Shown here: positions 16,845 through 24,813 of the stretch, in pieces
Position numbering within the stretch: position 1 is the first letter of the stretch
Layout of the letters: every line of letters begins with the position of its first letter
Assembly: GCA_964397555.1 (NCBI GenBank)
Contig: CAYNJF010000025.1
Coordinates: 1-33,585 of the forward strand
Source of the DNA: CAYNJF01 sp964397555
GTDB taxonomy: Bacteria; Pseudomonadota; Gammaproteobacteria; Berkiellales; Berkiellaceae
Reading direction: 5' to 3'
DNA: 33,585 nucleotides
Program-made: the position numbers and the translations under genes
Notes under the pieces: model-generated
The model's database searches: none
What the model was told of the DNA's origin: nothing
Seen by the model: the letters and a program-made list of their open reading frames with translations, nothing else

Positions 16845-17574
16845 GCCTGAGTGTTTGAATAACAAAGTCATCATGATGACAGGTGCCAGCGGCGGTCTTG
16901 GCCAAGAGGTCGCCAAAACCTTAGCCCGCTTTGGGGCTGAGCTGATTTTGGTGGATAAGCAGCTAAAGCAACTTGAGCAAGTCTACGATGACATCATGGC
17001 CATGAACGCGATTGAGCCTACGTTGCATGCCATTGACTTGATGCACATGGGCATTGAGCAAGCTCAAGACATCCAGTCCCATGTTCAATCCCTTTTTGGT
17101 CGACTCGATGGCCTGATTCATTGCGCTGGGTTTTGGGGCAATTTAACCCCTATTGAGCATTATTCAGAGAAAACCTGGTTAGAGATTATTCAGCTGAATT
17201 TGAATGCGCCCTTTTTGTTAACCAAGTATTGTTTACCCTTATTGAATCAAGCTCCGCATTCTCAGTTAGTTTTCACTTTGAGCGATTTGGCCCAAACCCC
17301 TAAACCTTTCTTTGGGGCTTTTGGCGCAGCCCAGGCAGGGCTTCATGCCTTGATGCAAACCTTGAGTCAAGAAAATGAAAGACAACCTGTGAACATCATG
17401 GGCTTTAACCCGAAAGCGGTAAAAACCCCCACTCGGGCTCGCATCTACCCAGGCCTGCCAGATACCGGTTATGAGCCTAAAGACGTCGCGTTATATTACG
17501 TCGCCATGATGACCGGCTTGCTTAATGACCAATCAGGTGACGTGGTGGCTCTGCCGGAGTATCAAGTCTCATGA
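16813..17574 (+). CDS. yciK: YciK-like short-chain dehydrogenase/reductase lacking catalytic Tyr and Lys
   Basis: An SDR-family protein of 253 residues whose architecture and C-terminus resemble YciK. The NAD(P)-binding motif TGASGGLG (23-30), the HCAG turn (103-106) and the Asn region (LNLNAPF) are present. The active-site Ser157 is kept, 13 residues before the Tyr position. The YxxxK pair is changed to Phe170 and Gln174 (GAFGAAQAG), so normal SDR proton transfer should be lost. It may bind a cofactor without turning over, or act as a regulatory or structural protein. The start at 16813 (MSILPF) has GAAGG 11 nt upstream; a TTG at 16795 is in frame but unlikely. It overlaps hpnE at the start and dtd at the end (ATGA). 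Confidence 0.85.
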   Translation: MSILPFPFALEPECLNNKVIMMTGASGGLGQEVAKTLARFGAELILVDKQLKQLEQVYDDIMAMNAIEPTLHAIDLMHMGIEQAQDIQSHVQSLFGRLDGLIHCAGFWGNLTPIEHYSEKTWLEIIQLNLNAPFLLTKYCLPLLNQAPHSQLVFTLSDLAQTPKPFFGAFGAAQAGLHALMQTLSQENERQPVNIMGFNPKAVKTPTRARIYPGLPDTGYEPKDVALYYVAMMTGLLNDQSGDVVALPEYQVS

Positions 17575-18005
17575 AGGCATTAATCCAGCGCGTCAAAAGC
17601 GCTCATGTCGAAGTTGGCGATAAGAATGTGGGAAGCATTGACCAGGGCCTTGTTGCCTTGGTCGCCATCGAGCCAGATGATGACTATCCCATGATAGAAC
17701 GCATGGCTCACAAGTTGACTCATTATCGCCTCTTCAGCGATGAGCTTGGTAAGATGAATTTAAATGTTCAGCAAATCGATGGCGCTATTTTGATGGTGTC
17801 TCAATTTACTCTGGCAGCCAACACGGATAAGGGCCTTCGCCCCAGCTTTTCCAGCGCTTGCCCGCCTGAAAAAGCCAAGACCCTTTTTGATGAGCTTGTC
17901 ACTCAAGTGAGCCAAATTTGCTCAGTCCAAACCGGTCAATTTGGAGCAGACATGCAAGTACACCTTATCAATGATGGACCTGTCACATTCATGCTTGAGC
18001 TGTAA
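17571..18005 (+). CDS. dtd: D-aminoacyl-tRNA deacylase
   Basis: Hydrolyses D-aminoacyl-tRNAs (and Gly-tRNA-Ala in the known family) to keep D-amino acids out of proteins. The protein has 144 residues, the family length. Both signature motifs are present: SQFT at 77-80 and the Gly-cisPro motif GPVTF at 136-140 near the C-terminus. It starts inside the stop of the yciK-like gene (ATGA) and is the last gene of the ubiG-to-dtd run, followed at once by a terminator. Confidence 0.97.
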   Translation: MKALIQRVKSAHVEVGDKNVGSIDQGLVALVAIEPDDDYPMIERMAHKLTHYRLFSDELGKMNLNVQQIDGAILMVSQFTLAANTDKGLRPSFSSACPPEKAKTLFDELVTQVSQICSVQTGQFGADMQVHLINDGPVTFMLEL

Positions 18006-18032
18006 CCACACACAGCTCAGCGTAATTTTTTT
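17996..18032 (+). terminator. Rho-independent terminator after dtd
   Basis: TGAGCTGT (17996-18003) pairs perfectly with ACAGCTCA (18012-18019) across an 8-nt loop. Seven T follow at 18026-18032. The stem begins inside the last codons of dtd. It likely ends the ubiG-to-dtd transcript. Confidence 0.75.
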
Positions 18033-18067
18033 CCCGCCCTTTCCTGTTTCTTTGCTGATATAGCCAG

Positions 18068-18105
18068 AACTATTTGTTTTTTAATTAGTCATAAGACAAA
18101 TAGTT
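18068..18105 (+). repeat. Perfect 10-bp inverted repeat just upstream of the kinase gene
   Basis: AACTATTTGT (18068-18077) and ACAAATAGTT (18096-18105) are perfectly complementary with an 18-nt spacer. The right arm ends 3 nt before the kinase gene's GGAG ribosome site (18109-18112). It could be an operator, a leader hairpin that affects translation, or a weak AU-rich terminator (T-run 18103-18108). Confidence 0.55.
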
Positions 18106-18120
18106 TTTGGAGATTTTGCC

Positions 18121-19614
18121 ATGAGCGCAAGTGGACCCAGTACTTCCGATAGTCACGATGATCAAGAAGACATCGCAGTTGAAATCAACATAGCTGGACA
18201 TGATTACACCCTTTTTACCAGCCAGGAGCAGGAGCTTGGTAGAGGCGCCTATGGTGTGGTGAGCGTAGGACAACACATCGGAGAAATGGGTAGCCCGGAG
18301 CTTGTTGCCATCAAGCAATTAGACATCTCTACCGCTCTTCAAAACTTGGATAAAGAGTTGGCAAGAAAAGAGAATCTCACCGATGAAGAAAAACAAGAAA
18401 AAAGAAATAAGTTGCGCGACGAGATCATTGCTGAGGCTGAAAAAGAGACACGTATTATGAGTGATCGCCTTGGACTCCACGCTGGCATGGAGTTGGTCGA
18501 TGATAAAATTTTTATGGTCATGCCACTTGTTCAAGGGGTTGCGCTTAAAAAGGAGATTGAGCGAGTAAGAAAAGAAACGACAAAGAGTGTAAAGAGTATT
18601 AAAGCAAAGAGAGAAGAATATAAAGCCCATGAGGAAGCCCTTGCTGAGATGGATGAGTCAACCCCAGAACAAAGGGAAGAAAAGTCAATCAAGCAAAGGG
18701 CCTTAATGTCTGAGATGATAAGACTTGAACAGGCTGAACGAGAAGCCGATAAAGAGCAGCTCAAACTAAGACGCTACAGTTTAGTTCTCTTTAAAAACCT
18801 TTTAAGTGAAGTCGAGAACATGCACGCGTGCGGCATCATCCACTCTGACTTGCATGACAATAATGTCTTAGTCAATCCAGACACTTTAGAGGTCACGATC
18901 ATTGATTTCGGTTTATCTCATGAAGTAGATCCACTCCCTTATGATAAATTAGCGGATGAGCAAGCTGAAAATCGTCAGTATCAACAAATTGGGATAGTTG
19001 GGGATGATCTTGTCGCCAATGACGGGGCACTTCATCGCCCACCTGAGTCTATTCATGCCGACAAGAAGAGTCGTCAACGCTACATCAATCCAGCCATGGA
19101 CTATTACGCCATCGCGATGAACATGTTGGAACTTATGGATCTTGATGGCGATAACCCATATGCCCAAGCACTCAATGGTGACATCACACGTTTCATAATA
19201 AATGCGACAAATCATAAACTTTTGGGTGGTGATGGAAGTGTTGAAGGCAGAGCAAGCATTCAAGAGACGAGAAAACAACTTGAAGCAATCATTGAAAAAT
19301 CAAGACACATATCCACCCTGTTGCCCATGCTCACAAGTAAGCACAAGGCTCATCAAAAAGCCGCGCAAAAAATGTTAGATAATATTCTTGCTCACAGCAG
19401 CGCCCCGGATACCAGCCTCAAAAAGGATATTCAAAGTCTTCTCGATGCTCGTGATGCCTACTTTGAACAAATTAAACGTGAACGTCCAATAGACGTTCGG
19501 GGTCGTATCATTAGGGATCCGATGATGGAGGAAATGGGGGCTCACCCCATCGACGCAACTCCTGCACAAGATACTGCAGAGTCGTCATACTCCTTTGGAA
19601 GACGCCGACCTTAA
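18121..19614 (+). CDS. Eukaryotic-like Ser/Thr protein kinase with coiled-coil insertion, possible effector
   Basis: A protein of 497 residues with an intact-looking kinase core: Gly-rich loop LGRGAYGVV (39-47), Lys65 in VAIK, and a C-helix region with Glu residues near 104-110. The hinge is FMVMPLVQG (131-139). The catalytic loop is HSDLHDNNVLV (241-251), with catalytic Asp243 and Asn248. DFG is at 262-264, an APE-like PPES at 307-310, and the F-helix Asp327. The catalytic loop has His where Ser/Thr kinases have Lys (HxDLHxxN), as in aminoglycoside phosphotransferase-like and some atypical kinases. Residues about 140-218 form a very charged Lys/Glu-rich helical insertion after the hinge, where normal kinases go straight into helix D/E. 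There is no membrane segment or sensor domain, unlike PknB-type kinases. The stand-alone cytosolic layout resembles Legionella LegK-type effectors; secretion is inference. It has a GGAG ribosome site 8 nt before the ATG and no operon partner. Confidence 0.85.
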   Translation: MSASGPSTSDSHDDQEDIAVEINIAGHDYTLFTSQEQELGRGAYGVVSVGQHIGEMGSPELVAIKQLDISTALQNLDKELARKENLTDEEKQEKRNKLRDEIIAEAEKETRIMSDRLGLHAGMELVDDKIFMVMPLVQGVALKKEIERVRKETTKSVKSIKAKREEYKAHEEALAEMDESTPEQREEKSIKQRALMSEMIRLEQAEREADKEQLKLRRYSLVLFKNLLSEVENMHACGIIHSDLHDNNVLVNPDTLEVTIIDFGLSHEVDPLPYDKLADEQAENRQYQQIGIVGDDLVANDGALHRPPESIHADKKSRQRYINPAMDYYAIAMNMLELMDLDGDNPYAQALNGDITRFIINATNHKLLGGDGSVEGRASIQETRKQLEAIIEKSRHISTLLPMLTSKHKAHQKAAQKMLDNILAHSSAPDTSLKKDIQSLLDARDAYFEQIKRERPIDVRGRIIRDPMMEEMGAHPIDATPAQDTAESSYSFGRRRP

Positions 19615-19732
19615 ATACAGTTAGGATTTAAAGCATCCGATGGTTCTTCGCCTATAGACTGTCTTTAGAGCCAGTGTAAGTCAGTCTTCTGTGTTCTATA
19701 CTTATTTCACTGTCCAATGAATGAGAGTGTGG

Positions 19733-20656
19733 ATGAGCAGTAAATCGAACGCCCAACCATCTTATGAGGCTTTAAGCGCCAAGACCATTACCTTACGTGG
19801 CATGACTGAGCTTAGCACCAAGCAAACTTCCGCAATGCAGCAGCAGGCCTTGCGCATTGCTCATGCCATGCAAACCACACTGAATGTTTACAATTTAGTC
19901 AAACGCTTTACGCAAGAGCTTCATGAGCTTGTTGATTTTGATGGGCTTCGATATGAGCATATGGATTCCAACCATGAGTACCAAGAGGGCAATTTAAAAG
20001 GTCATCATGCAAAGTATCAATTAACTGTTCATGAGCAAGATTTAGGGTTGGTCATTGTGGCCAAAGAAGCAGCCTTTGATGAAAAGGCGTTGGTTGTCAT
20101 TGAAAATGCGCTGGCGAATCTTGTTTACCCTCTTAAAAATGCCCTTGAGCATCATCAAGTGGTGGTTCATGCCTTAACGTGCCCTTTGACGCAGTTAGGA
20201 AATCGTCAAGCGTTCGATGCGGCCATCGAGCGTGAACTGGAATTTGCTAAACGCCACATGACTCCTTTATGCTTGGTCACGGGTGATTTGGACAAATTTA
20301 AACGCATTAACGATACGTTTGGTCATGTGGCTGGAGACAAAGTAGTGGCTCACGTTGGTCGCATCCTTGCCAACATGTGTCGCAACTCAGACATTGTGTT
20401 TCGTTTGGGGGGAGATGAGTTTGCTTTGCTTTTATCTCACACCAACGAGGAAGGGGCAAAACAGCTCGCATATCGCATCAAAAATGCCATCGCTTATTCG
20501 GATGTTCGTTTCGAGGATAAAAAGATCCAACCGACGATATCGCTCGGTGTCACTCAATTTCAATCAGGGGATAGCGCTCAAAGCATGTACGAGCGCTCTG
20601 ATAAAGCGATGTACACCGCCAAACAAGGCGGTGGCAATCAAATTCAAGTCCTTTGA
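19733..20656 (+). CDS. Diguanylate cyclase (GGDEF) with N-terminal sensor-like domain
   Basis: Makes cyclic di-GMP from two GTP. The protein has 307 residues. Residues 35-135 look like a divergent GAF-type sensor domain (alternating strands, LGLVIVAKEAAFD). A GGDEF domain fills 145-307: metal-binding Asp185 in GDLDKFK, NDTFGH (193-198), and GGDEF at 226-230, fully intact. RNSD (217-220), five residues before GGDEF, is a standard RxxD inhibitory site, so product feedback is expected. There is no membrane segment. The start at 19733 has GAGAG 5 nt upstream; an ATG at 19721 has none. TATACT at 19697-19702 is a possible -10 with a poor -35. Its 3' end overlaps convergent rluB by 13 bp. Confidence 0.93.
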   Translation: MSSKSNAQPSYEALSAKTITLRGMTELSTKQTSAMQQQALRIAHAMQTTLNVYNLVKRFTQELHELVDFDGLRYEHMDSNHEYQEGNLKGHHAKYQLTVHEQDLGLVIVAKEAAFDEKALVVIENALANLVYPLKNALEHHQVVVHALTCPLTQLGNRQAFDAAIERELEFAKRHMTPLCLVTGDLDKFKRINDTFGHVAGDKVVAHVGRILANMCRNSDIVFRLGGDEFALLLSHTNEEGAKQLAYRIKNAIAYSDVRFEDKKIQPTISLGVTQFQSGDSAQSMYERSDKAMYTAKQGGGNQIQVL

Positions 20657-21357
20657 AGTCTCATCTTCGCTAGAGGTAAGGTTTGGCATTGGCCTGGTTT
20701 TAGCGAGACCGGCAATGGAATATGACCAAACTGCACTCTTGATAATCGATTAACTTTTAAATCAAACGCTTCGAAAAGACGTCGAACCAAACGATTTCGC
20801 CCTTCGAGCAAGGTGACTTCAAACCAGTGGTTATGGCCACGAGTCGAACGATGACGCACGTGTTTAAATTTAGCAAATCCGTCTTCTAAGGTGACGCCTT
20901 TCTTCAATCCGTTGAGCACGGATTCATCAAGACGTCCGTAGGCTCGAACCACGTAGCGACGTTCTAAATTGGACGATGGGTGCATCCACTGATTGGCCAA
21001 TTCGCCGTCGGTGGTCAGCAAAAGCAATCCGCTGGTGCTAACATCCAGGCGCCCGATGCTTATCCACTTGCCCTGCTCCAATTTGGGCAAAGAGTCAAAG
21101 ACGCTGTCGCGGTCATCGTCAGGTTGATACGAGCATTCTTCGCCTATGGGCTTGTGATAGAGCAAATGTTGATGCTCAATGGTCTTAAGCTCGATGGCCT
21201 TGCCATCAATACGCACTTTTTGACCAGGTTTCAGGCTTTGGCCAAGTGTTGCCACTCGCCCTGCCACTTGAATGCGTCCTTCTTTAATCCATGTTTCTAT
21301 CGTACGTCTTGAACCAAATCCTTGTTGTGCGAGTACTTTTTGTATTCGATCACTCAT
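20644..21357 (-). CDS. rluB: Ribosomal large subunit pseudouridine synthase B
   Basis: Isomerises a uridine in 23S rRNA (position 2605 in E. coli). The protein has 237 residues. The N-terminal S4 RNA-binding domain (about 1-60) begins RIQKVLAQQGFGSRR. The RsuA-family catalytic motif GRLDVSTSGLLLLTTDGEL follows at about 100-120. RLVRRLFEAF closes the catalytic fold. The long basic tail of E. coli RluB is absent. The ATG at 21357 lies within the end of scpB (overlap 8 nt) and gives the expected N-terminus; a longer in-frame reading to 21399 is inside scpB. scpA-scpB-rluB is a common conserved order. Confidence 0.94.
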   Translation of the reverse strand: MSDRIQKVLAQQGFGSRRTIETWIKEGRIQVAGRVATLGQSLKPGQKVRIDGKAIELKTIEHQHLLYHKPIGEECSYQPDDDRDSVFDSLPKLEQGKWISIGRLDVSTSGLLLLTTDGELANQWMHPSSNLERRYVVRAYGRLDESVLNGLKKGVTLEDGFAKFKHVRHRSTRGHNHWFEVTLLEGRNRLVRRLFEAFDLKVNRLSRVQFGHIPLPVSLKPGQCQTLPLAKMRLQRT

Positions 21358-22723
21358 CGGGTTTCGTCTGCGGTTGGTTAGAGTCCTCATCGTCGTCATC
21401 GACGTCGGTGGGGCCCTCTAAGATGATGTTGGAAAATTCACTTAAATCACGATGATTGGATGACTCGGCATCTATTTTCACTTCACACTCAGAGTCATCG
21501 TACTCCGAGGTCAAGGCTTCAGGATTTTGGGACTGAATGTCCGCTTCATCCACAAAGGTTGGGGGTTCATCCACTTGGGCTCGAAGGTTTTCAAAGATGG
21601 ATTTAAATCTTTGATCTTTTCGGGCTTCCAAGTCGACCGTTTCTGGCGCTTGGGCGCTCGCTGCGACCTCATTATCTGGTGACACAAAATCAGGCTCATC
21701 GGTGTTTTGCTCTTGAGTCTGAGCTAAGGATTCATGTACATCGACAGACTCTACTTCGTTCACCTCAGGCTCTTCGACAAAGGCTTGCTCTTGGGACTCG
21801 TTCTCATCAAACGCCTGGAAGGGCTCGATTTGTTCATCGTCCTGCTCTGTCGCCTGAAGGGATGCATCCAAAGCCTCTAAAGAGTCTTCTTCAAAGAGGT
21901 CATGCTCTGAGTGAACCTCAGCGCTGGTGGATTCTTCAGCGGTAAAATCGGGCGTTTGCGCGGAAGACTCTTGCGAGTCTTCTACATCAAATTCAGCTTC
22001 AAGCGTCTCTGTCGAGTCTTGGGTGTCCTCAGCTTGTTGAGGGGGCACAAACGGCAAAACGGGCCCAACAAAATCTGGGCTCAATTGCATAGATTGCTCT
22101 TTTTGCGCTTCCATCAACGCCTCAGGCGATCCTAATTCTTCTTTGAGTTTATCGTTTAAATGATCAAACTCTTCTTTGAGGCGAGTCTCGGACAATATCT
22201 CAAGCTCAGCCAACGGAGGCAGATCTTCTAATGATTTTAAATTAAAGTAATCAAGAAAATGCTTGGTCGTCGCAAACAAGGCTGGTTTACCTGGGACGTC
22301 TTTATGCCCTACCTCACGGATCCACTCAAGCTCCAACAGCCCTTTAATGATGTTGGAACTGACCGCAACGCCACGAATGTCTTCAATTTCACCTCGAGTA
22401 ATCGGCTGTCGATACGCCACCAAGGCAAGCGTTTCCAAAAAAGCTTTGGTCAAACGAAGCGGTTTTTCCTCTTGAGTCTCCACCAAGAACTCTGTGACTT
22501 CTTGGGCTACTTGGAAACGAAAGCCTGAAGCGACTTCAACCAATTCGACGCCACGCTTTTGGTAGCGCTTTTGCAGCTCTTCGACAAGCTCACGAACCTC
22601 ACCTAAAGCAGGTCTTGCGTCGTTGGGGAGCAACTTACGTATTTTCTCGATGCTCATCGGCTTGTTTTGAGTAAACAGAGCCGCCTCAATAATGTTTAAA
22701 CTAAGCTTCTTCGCTACTTTCAT
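21350..22723 (-). CDS. scpB: Segregation and condensation protein B with long acidic C-terminal extension
   Basis: ScpB dimers bind ScpA in the SMC-ScpAB condensin that compacts and segregates the chromosome. Residues 1-185 are a normal ScpB with two winged-helix domains; the conserved LALVAYRQPITRGEIEDIRGV block is at about 103-123. The protein then continues to 457 residues, more than twice the usual length. The rest is low complexity, very rich in Glu, Asp, Gln and Ser, ends in a run of Asp, and is probably disordered. A short positively charged stretch (LEARKDQRFKSIFENLRAQ) lies inside it near 375-395. Some proteobacterial ScpB proteins carry acidic tails, but this one is large. The start overlaps scpA by 23 nt. 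Confidence 0.93.
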   Translation of the reverse strand: MKVAKKLSLNIIEAALFTQNKPMSIEKIRKLLPNDARPALGEVRELVEELQKRYQKRGVELVEVASGFRFQVAQEVTEFLVETQEEKPLRLTKAFLETLALVAYRQPITRGEIEDIRGVAVSSNIIKGLLELEWIREVGHKDVPGKPALFATTKHFLDYFNLKSLEDLPPLAELEILSETRLKEEFDHLNDKLKEELGSPEALMEAQKEQSMQLSPDFVGPVLPFVPPQQAEDTQDSTETLEAEFDVEDSQESSAQTPDFTAEESTSAEVHSEHDLFEEDSLEALDASLQATEQDDEQIEPFQAFDENESQEQAFVEEPEVNEVESVDVHESLAQTQEQNTDEPDFVSPDNEVAASAQAPETVDLEARKDQRFKSIFENLRAQVDEPPTFVDEADIQSQNPEALTSEYDDSECEVKIDAESSNHRDLSEFSNIILEGPTDVDDDDEDSNQPQTKPDE

Positions 22724-23546
22724 GATCCAGGGCCTTCAGGTGTATAGGGCTAAACGGTTTGGTTTGTACGATGTCAATGAGATGCTCTTTGAGCAGCTCA
22801 AGCATCGCCAAAAAGGTCACAACTACCCCCATGCGACCCTCTTCTTGGCTAAAAAAGTGCTCAAAGGCACAAACAGACTGAGCACGAAGCTCATCTAAAA
22901 TGGTTGTCATACGCTCGCGCACAGACAACGGTTCTCTTTGGATTTTATGCGTGGCTAACATTTCAGAGCGCTGAAGCACTTCCATGAAAGCCCCCAGTAA
23001 ATCTTGCAGCTGAACATCTGGGAGACCCGTTTTGACTTCAGCTTTGGGTAGCTCAAGTGGCTCAACCGGTAAAATATCTTTGCCCATCCGCGGCAAAGCA
23101 TTCATGTGATGGGCCGCCAATTTAAATCGTTCGTATTCTTGCAAGCGACGAACCAGCTCAGCTCTTGGATCCAGCTCTTCACCGTCTTCTTCGTCTGAAT
23201 GCCTTGGCAATAGCATTCTGGACTTGATTTCGGCCAACATGGCCGCCATCACCAGATAGTCAGCGGCGAGCTCTAATCGCATTTCTTTCATCAACTCGAC
23301 GTACTCGACATACTGGCTGGTAATTTGAGCGATCGGGATATCCAAGATATCAATGTTTTGTTTGCGGATCAGATACAGCAACAGATCCATAGGCCCCGAG
23401 AACGCATCGAGAAAAATCTCAAGCGCATCCGGTGGGATGAATAAATCATCGGGCAATTTAGTCAAGGCTTTACCCTTGACCAAAATGGGATGATCTTGTT
23501 CTAACAAGATAGCATCCGGTGTGGGGGGGCCTACAAGTTCTGTCAT
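22701..23546 (-). CDS. scpA: Segregation and condensation protein A
   Basis: The kleisin subunit that bridges SMC heads in the bacterial condensin. The protein has 281 residues. The N-terminal SMC-binding helix region is recognisable (DAFSGPMDLLLYLIRKQNIDILDIPI, about 48-73), followed by YLVMAAMLAEIKSRMLLPR (about 96-114). A variable middle comes next, then a C-terminal winged helix (FLAMLELLKEHLIDIVQ). Its ATG overlaps the trpS stop by 4 nt, and its end overlaps scpB by 23 nt, giving a trpS-scpA-scpB-rluB coupled unit. Confidence 0.95.
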   Translation of the reverse strand: MTELVGPPTPDAILLEQDHPILVKGKALTKLPDDLFIPPDALEIFLDAFSGPMDLLLYLIRKQNIDILDIPIAQITSQYVEYVELMKEMRLELAADYLVMAAMLAEIKSRMLLPRHSDEEDGEELDPRAELVRRLQEYERFKLAAHHMNALPRMGKDILPVEPLELPKAEVKTGLPDVQLQDLLGAFMEVLQRSEMLATHKIQREPLSVRERMTTILDELRAQSVCAFEHFFSQEEGRMGVVVTFLAMLELLKEHLIDIVQTKPFSPIHLKALDHESSEEA

Positions 23547-24772
23547 AATGAATGATCTCTTGTCGTTAATCCCATGGCATCACGAACTTTACTCATGGTA
23601 TCTCTTGCAATGTCTTTGGCTTTATCGGAGCCTTCTCGAATGATTTCCTGAACCAACCTTGGGTTTTGTTCAAACTTCAAGCCTGCTTCAATGATCGGAG
23701 CCTGCTCTTCTAAAATGTTCTTGGTCACAACGCCTTTGCACTCAATGCAACCAATGCCTGCGCTTCGACAACCGTCTAAGACCCACTTTTGCTCTTCATC
23801 CGTCGAATACACTTTATGGAACTCCCAAACCGGACACTTTTCAGGCTCTCCGGGATCAGAGCGTCGTACACGCGCGGGATCGGTAGGCATGACTTTTAAC
23901 TTCTGAGTCACCGACTCAGGGGCTTCACGAAGACCAATGGTATTGTCATAAGACTTGGACATTTTACGACCATCCAAGCCTGGAAATTTTGAAGTTTTCG
24001 ACAACAATACTTGGGGCTCTGGCAAAATCATCTTGCCTGAGCCTTCTAAAAATCCGAGCAAACGCTCTCTATCCCCAAGCGATAAATTCGCTTGCGAGCT
24101 CACCAACGCTTGCCCTTTTTCTAAAGCCTCTACCGTGCCACTTTGTTGATACTCTTTGACCGCATGGCGATAGAGCTTGGCATTTTTCTTACCCATCTTG
24201 GCAATGGCTGCGTCTACTTTTTCTTCAAAGTCAGGGCCACGTCCGTATAAATGATTGAAACGCCGTGCTATCTCGCGTGTCAGTTCCAAGTGATAGACCT
24301 GATCTTCGCCGACGGGGACCAAATTACCCTGATAGACCAACACATCAGCGCTTTGTAAAAGCGGGTACCCCAAAAAGCCATACGTGGCCAAATCCAAATT
24401 CTTCAAATTCTCTTGCTGGTCTTTGTAGGTCGGCACACGCTCCAACCAACCTATTGGCGTCATCATGGACAACAACAAGTGAAGCTCTGCATGAGCACGG
24501 ACTCTCGATTGGATGAACATCGTGCACGAACCAGGGTTGAGCCCTGCGGCCAACCAATCAATCAACATATCCGTAATATGATTATCAATGTCAAAAGGGC
24601 GCTCGTAATGAGTCGTCAAAGCATGCCAATCGGCAACAAAAAACAAGCACTCATACTCGTGCTGCAACTGAATCCAATTCTTTAAAACGCCGTGATAATG
24701 ACCCAAATGCAATGAACCAGTTGGGCGCATGCCTGATACTACCCGGGTCCCATCCGACACTGTACTGCTCAC
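23543..24772 (-). CDS. trpS: Tryptophanyl-tRNA synthetase (long form)
   Basis: Charges tRNA-Trp; class I synthetase. The protein has 409 residues, about 70 longer than the E. coli enzyme. The HIGH-type motif is LHLGH (21-25), KMSKS is at 270-274, and GEDQVYHLELTREIARRFN (155-173) is diagnostic. An insertion of about 60 residues (roughly 185-247, charged and helical) lies between the Rossmann core and the KMSKS strand; such long forms occur in several beta- and gammaproteobacteria. The start is GTG at 24772 with GAAGGA just upstream. It follows the YciO-like gene by 41 nt. Confidence 0.97.
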   Translation of the reverse strand: MSSTVSDGTRVVSGMRPTGSLHLGHYHGVLKNWIQLQHEYECLFFVADWHALTTHYERPFDIDNHITDMLIDWLAAGLNPGSCTMFIQSRVRAHAELHLLLSMMTPIGWLERVPTYKDQQENLKNLDLATYGFLGYPLLQSADVLVYQGNLVPVGEDQVYHLELTREIARRFNHLYGRGPDFEEKVDAAIAKMGKKNAKLYRHAVKEYQQSGTVEALEKGQALVSSQANLSLGDRERLLGFLEGSGKMILPEPQVLLSKTSKFPGLDGRKMSKSYDNTIGLREAPESVTQKLKVMPTDPARVRRSDPGEPEKCPVWEFHKVYSTDEEQKWVLDGCRSAGIGCIECKGVVTKNILEEQAPIIEAGLKFEQNPRLVQEIIREGSDKAKDIARDTMSKVRDAMGLTTRDHSL

Positions 24773-24813
24773 AAATCCTTCCTCATCTTATTTTTCTTTT
24801 AAAAACTTACGCA

